This document shows, piece after piece, positions 61,203 to 64,000 of a stretch of 64,000 nt of DNA; within the stretch, counting starts at the first letter, position 1, and each line of letters begins with the position of its first letter. Both the position numbers and the translations under genes were made by a program. This stretch comes from an uncultured Litoreibacter sp. (GTDB lineage Bacteria > Pseudomonadota > Alphaproteobacteria > Rhodobacterales > Rhodobacteraceae), in assembly GCA_947492995.1 (NCBI GenBank), contig CANLOU010000005.1, positions 1 through 64,000 on the forward strand, read 5' to 3'. The notes under the pieces were generated by a model. It was not told the origin of the DNA, ran no database searches, and saw nothing but the letters and a program-made list of their open reading frames with translations.

Positions 61203-63539
61203 ATGTCCAAGACACCGGCCACAGACGAGCAGTCGCGCTTGTTCCCCAACCATTCGTTGTATCTGATTGCGCTGGTCTTCGTCGCCATCGGCTTGGTGAA
61301 CAGCATGCCGTCGATCCCTGGCTGGGAAGACATGTGGCGCAGCGTGACCGGGCTGGAAAAGCTCAAGGTCCGCGCCTTCGCGACGGAATGGTTCTACCCG
61401 ATCACCTTTTTCATCATGATGCTGATTGTGGCGCTCAAACATTCGATGTGGCGGGCGTGGAAAGGCACCAGCCGCGCGGGTTTCGGGGCTTTCATGGATG
61501 TGGCACTGGTCCTAGCCGCCGCCACCATCTCGTGCACCTATCTGATCGAGATTGACAGTGTTTGCCTGATCGACGCGATCACGGGGGAACGCGCCCGCAT
61601 TATGGCAGAGACCCTGAGGGCCGAGATTGCTTTTGCCGAAACGATGGGACTGCCCGCGCCTGACACGGTCGAGGACCCCAAATGCGTGGCCACAACCGGC
61701 GTCTGGCTGGTGGCGATCGTGGGCGTCTCGATCCTGATCTTTCTGGGCTACAACATCAAGGTTTGGGGGCTGCCGCTGGTGGCGATCTCGATCCTTGTGG
61801 CGCTTTACACCATTGGGACGGTGTTGGTGTGGTATTTTCACGGCCCCGACGACATCAACAAATATCTGATGACCAAGCTGGGCGGCGAGCCCCGCAGCTT
61901 CCTCGACGGGGTGCCAAACGTCCATGACGCGCTGGTCAATAATGCTGCAGGCATTTTGGGCCGGTTCATGAATGTCATCATGAACGTGGTCTTCCCCTAC
62001 ATCATCCTCGGGGCGCTTTTTGGCAAATCGGCGGGCGGTCAAACGCTTATCAAGCTGGCCTTCCGCTGGACCCGCAAGCTGCGCGGCGGCCCCGCACATG
62101 CGGCCATCGTCAGCTCGGCCATGTTCGGCACCATCACCGGCGGGCCGGTGGTCAACGTCTTGTCGACCGGGGTGCTGACGATCCCAATGATGATAAAGCG
62201 GGGGTTCTCCAAAACCTTCGCCGGCGGGATGGAGGCCGCGGCCTCCTCCGGCGGGTCCATCATGCCGCCCGTCATGGGCGTGGCCGCCTTCATCCTCGCC
62301 GCCATGACCGGAGTGCCCTACCGCGATGTTATTATCGCGGCGACCCTGCCCGCCATTGCCTACTTCCTGTGTCTGTTCCTCAGCGCGTCGTTCCAGTCCC
62401 GCAAACAGGGAATCCAGGCCATAGGCGATTTGACCGACGACATGCGGATCACCCGCGTTGACGTACTGCATCTCAGCCAGATCTTTCTGCCAATTCTGCT
62501 TATCCTAGTGTTGCTGCTGACCCCTAAAGACGTGGTTGGCTGCGGCCCGCTGGCATGGATCCTTGGCGCGGATGCCGCTATGCAAGGCGACCGCTGTGTC
62601 GTCACTTCGCTGCCATGGGTGCTGCAGGTGTTCCAGAACGCGGCCGGTGACGCGGGTGCCACGGGTTGGTGGGCCGCCGCCTTCGTGCTGTTGCTCTTGT
62701 TCCTAGACAAAGACTTCCGGGCCAAGCCCCGCAAGGTGCTTGACGCGCTGGCGGAGGCCGGGATCACCATCTCAACGCTTTACCTGATGCTGCTGGCGGT
62801 GACGGTGATCGACGTTTGCCTGAACTTCACCGGCCTGTCGGATTTCGTCGCAATTGATGTGTTGCGGTTCCTGCAAGGGTTCAATCTGGGTGGTGGCGGC
62901 TCCGTCATGTTCCAGTTCTTCGCGCTGGCCATCACCATGCTGCTGGCGGTGCTTTTGGGCATGGGCATGCCCGCAGTGCCCGCCTATATCAACGTGGCGC
63001 TTTTAATGGGGCCGATGCTGATCGGGCTGGGCATCGCGACCTTCACGGCGCATATGTTCATCTTCTATTTCGCCATTGCGTCAGCCATCACACCGCCCGT
63101 GGCGCTGGCCGCCTTCGCGGCCTCGACAATCACCAAGGCCGAACCGATGGCCACTGGCTTCAGCGCGGTGCGCTCGGGCATTGTGATGTTCGTGATCCCG
63201 TTTGTCTTCGCCTTCTACCCCGAGCTGCTGCTGGTCGACCAGGCCCTCATCGACCCGTCAAGCCCGTCCCGCGCACCGCTGCCGGGCTATGAGAACGGGG
63301 TCGTCCTCAGCACGCTTTTGTGGCTGCTCGCCCGCCTTGTTCTGGCGCTGTATCTGGTGGCCAGCGCCTTGGCGGCGCATGACGCCAGACCGCTCTCGGC
63401 GCTTTGGATCGCCGTTCGGCTGGGGGTCGCCATAGCCGTCATGGCACGGCCCGAGGTCATTCACCTTACTGCCGTCGGCTGCGCCGCATTTCTGCTTGGC
63501 TGGCACCATATCAATGCCCGTCGGGCGCATCCGGTCTGA
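61203..63539 (+). CDS. Fused TRAP transporter permease (TAXI type, 4TM+12TM)
   Basis: A 778-residue ion-coupled permease combining small and large TRAP subunits. Many membrane helices are evident. The large-subunit core has FGTITGGPVVNVLSTGVLTIPMM-like residues, EAAASSGGSIMPPVMGVAAF (start about 341), ALLMGPMLIGLGIATFTAHMFIFYFAIASAITPPVALAAFAAS (about 600-640), all typical. Gene order with the TAXI protein is standard. It is followed after eight bases by a sulfatase gene, so the imported molecule may be its substrate. Confidence 0.92.
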   Translation: MSKTPATDEQSRLFPNHSLYLIALVFVAIGLVNSMPSIPGWEDMWRSVTGLEKLKVRAFATEWFYPITFFIMMLIVALKHSMWRAWKGTSRAGFGAFMDVALVLAAATISCTYLIEIDSVCLIDAITGERARIMAETLRAEIAFAETMGLPAPDTVEDPKCVATTGVWLVAIVGVSILIFLGYNIKVWGLPLVAISILVALYTIGTVLVWYFHGPDDINKYLMTKLGGEPRSFLDGVPNVHDALVNNAAGILGRFMNVIMNVVFPYIILGALFGKSAGGQTLIKLAFRWTRKLRGGPAHAAIVSSAMFGTITGGPVVNVLSTGVLTIPMMIKRGFSKTFAGGMEAAASSGGSIMPPVMGVAAFILAAMTGVPYRDVIIAATLPAIAYFLCLFLSASFQSRKQGIQAIGDLTDDMRITRVDVLHLSQIFLPILLILVLLLTPKDVVGCGPLAWILGADAAMQGDRCVVTSLPWVLQVFQNAAGDAGATGWWAAAFVLLLLFLDKDFRAKPRKVLDALAEAGITISTLYLMLLAVTVIDVCLNFTGLSDFVAIDVLRFLQGFNLGGGGSVMFQFFALAITMLLAVLLGMGMPAVPAYINVALLMGPMLIGLGIATFTAHMFIFYFAIASAITPPVALAAFAASTITKAEPMATGFSAVRSGIVMFVIPFVFAFYPELLLVDQALIDPSSPSRAPLPGYENGVVLSTLLWLLARLVLALYLVASALAAHDARPLSALWIAVRLGVAIAVMARPEVIHLTAVGCAAFLLGWHHINARRAHPV

Positions 63540-63547
63540 TCCAAACC

Positions 63548-64000
63548 ATGACAAAGAAGCCGAATTTCCTGTTCATCATTACCGATCAGCAACGCGCTGA
63601 CTGGCTGGGGTGCTACGGCCATCCGGTCCTCAAGACCCCGCATATCGACAGCATCGCCGCACGCGGCATGCGGTTCGACAATTTCCACACCGCCTCGCCC
63701 GTCTGCATGCCCAACCGCGCCTCGCTTCTGACGGGCCGCTACCCCAGCCTGCACGGGCTGCGCTACAATGGCTGCGTGCTGCCGCAAACCGCGAACACCT
63801 TTGTCGACGTGCTGGCAGGCGCAGGCTACCACACCGCCGCCATTGGCAAGAGCCACCTGCAGCCGTTCACCGGCATGTCCCCGATGGGCCGCGACGCGGC
63901 CAATGACAGCGAGGCATGGAAGGTGGACCGTCCCGACACCTATCAGGAAGAGCCGCCAAACTACGCAGGCCCCGACCGCTACCAAATAGAGACGCCTTAT
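63548..64000 (+). CDS. Sulfatase, N-terminal part (3' end outside window)
   Basis: The first 151 residues of a type I sulfatase. FLFIITDQQRADWLGCYGHP supplies the metal-binding Asp; the maturation site is CMPNRASLLTGR (53-64), a canonical C-x-P-x-R in which Cys53 becomes formylglycine. GKSHLQP gives the active-site Lys/His. No signal peptide. It starts eight bases after the TRAP permease gene and is probably co-transcribed. The substrate is unknown; choline-sulfatase-like enzymes have similar sites. Confidence 0.88.
   Translation, partial: MTKKPNFLFIITDQQRADWLGCYGHPVLKTPHIDSIAARGMRFDNFHTASPVCMPNRASLLTGRYPSLHGLRYNGCVLPQTANTFVDVLAGAGYHTAAIGKSHLQPFTGMSPMGRDAANDSEAWKVDRPDTYQEEPPNYAGPDRYQIETPY

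Overview
The window looks like part of an extrachromosomal replicon (large plasmid or chromid) of a marine Rhodobacterales (Roseobacter-type) alphaproteobacterium. The reasons are high GC with alphaproteobacterial gene style, a DnaA-like plasmid replicase next to parAB, a PotFGHI polyamine importer, an MttB-family methyltransferase operon and a TAXI-type TRAP transporter. Taxon and replicon type are inferred from family recognition only; no database search was possible.

Layout. (1) 1-3620: potFGHI putrescine-type ABC importer; potF is cut by the window edge. (2) 3628-7295: replication/partition module. A DnaA-like replicase faces left, a 555-bp origin-like region follows, then parA-parB face right. 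Five identical 18-bp palindromes (parS candidates) lie here, two of them inside parB. (3) 7670-16747: one 3,025-residue repetitive autotransporter adhesin. (4) 16840-48039: a type VI secretion locus in two opposed blocks. The right-facing block is tssK-tssL-tssM-tagF-pppA-ppkA. The left-facing block is (48039 downwards) unknown-tagH-tssA-tssB-tssC-hcp-tssE-tssF-tssG-clpV-unknown. Between them sits an unusual insert: left-facing exbB-exbD2-exbD1-TonB-like plus two small envelope genes, and right-facing DUF1036, caspase-like and M23/transglycosylase genes. VgrG, PAAR and TssJ are not in the window. (5) 48188-60000: catabolic genes: a two-domain SnoaL-like protein; a translationally coupled gntR-dapA-like-aldehyde dehydrogenase-mttB-like-FAD oxidoreductase operon; an alkylsulfatase-like metallo-hydrolase; an SDR; a sulfatase; a MarR regulator. 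(6) 60087-64000: TAXI TRAP binding protein, fused TRAP permease, and the start of a second sulfatase.

How the parts may work together. The T6SS carries a full threonine-phosphorylation switch (PpkA kinase, PppA phosphatase, FHA protein TagH, TagF). TssL has three copies of a DKTV-type motif at its N-terminus and PpkA has two similar ones, so these are candidate phosphorylation/FHA-docking sites. The best candidate for an undescribed system is the ExbB/ExbD/ExbD/TonB-like operon. Its TonB-like protein keeps the TonB-type membrane helix (S-x3-H). It ends not in a TonB domain but in a periplasmic domain shared with the periplasmic part of PpkA, whose gene ends one base away. This suggests an ion-gradient-driven or envelope-sensing input to T6SS control. 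The catabolic right end probably imports and breaks down a methylated amine and/or sulfated compound; the substrate cannot be named from sequence.
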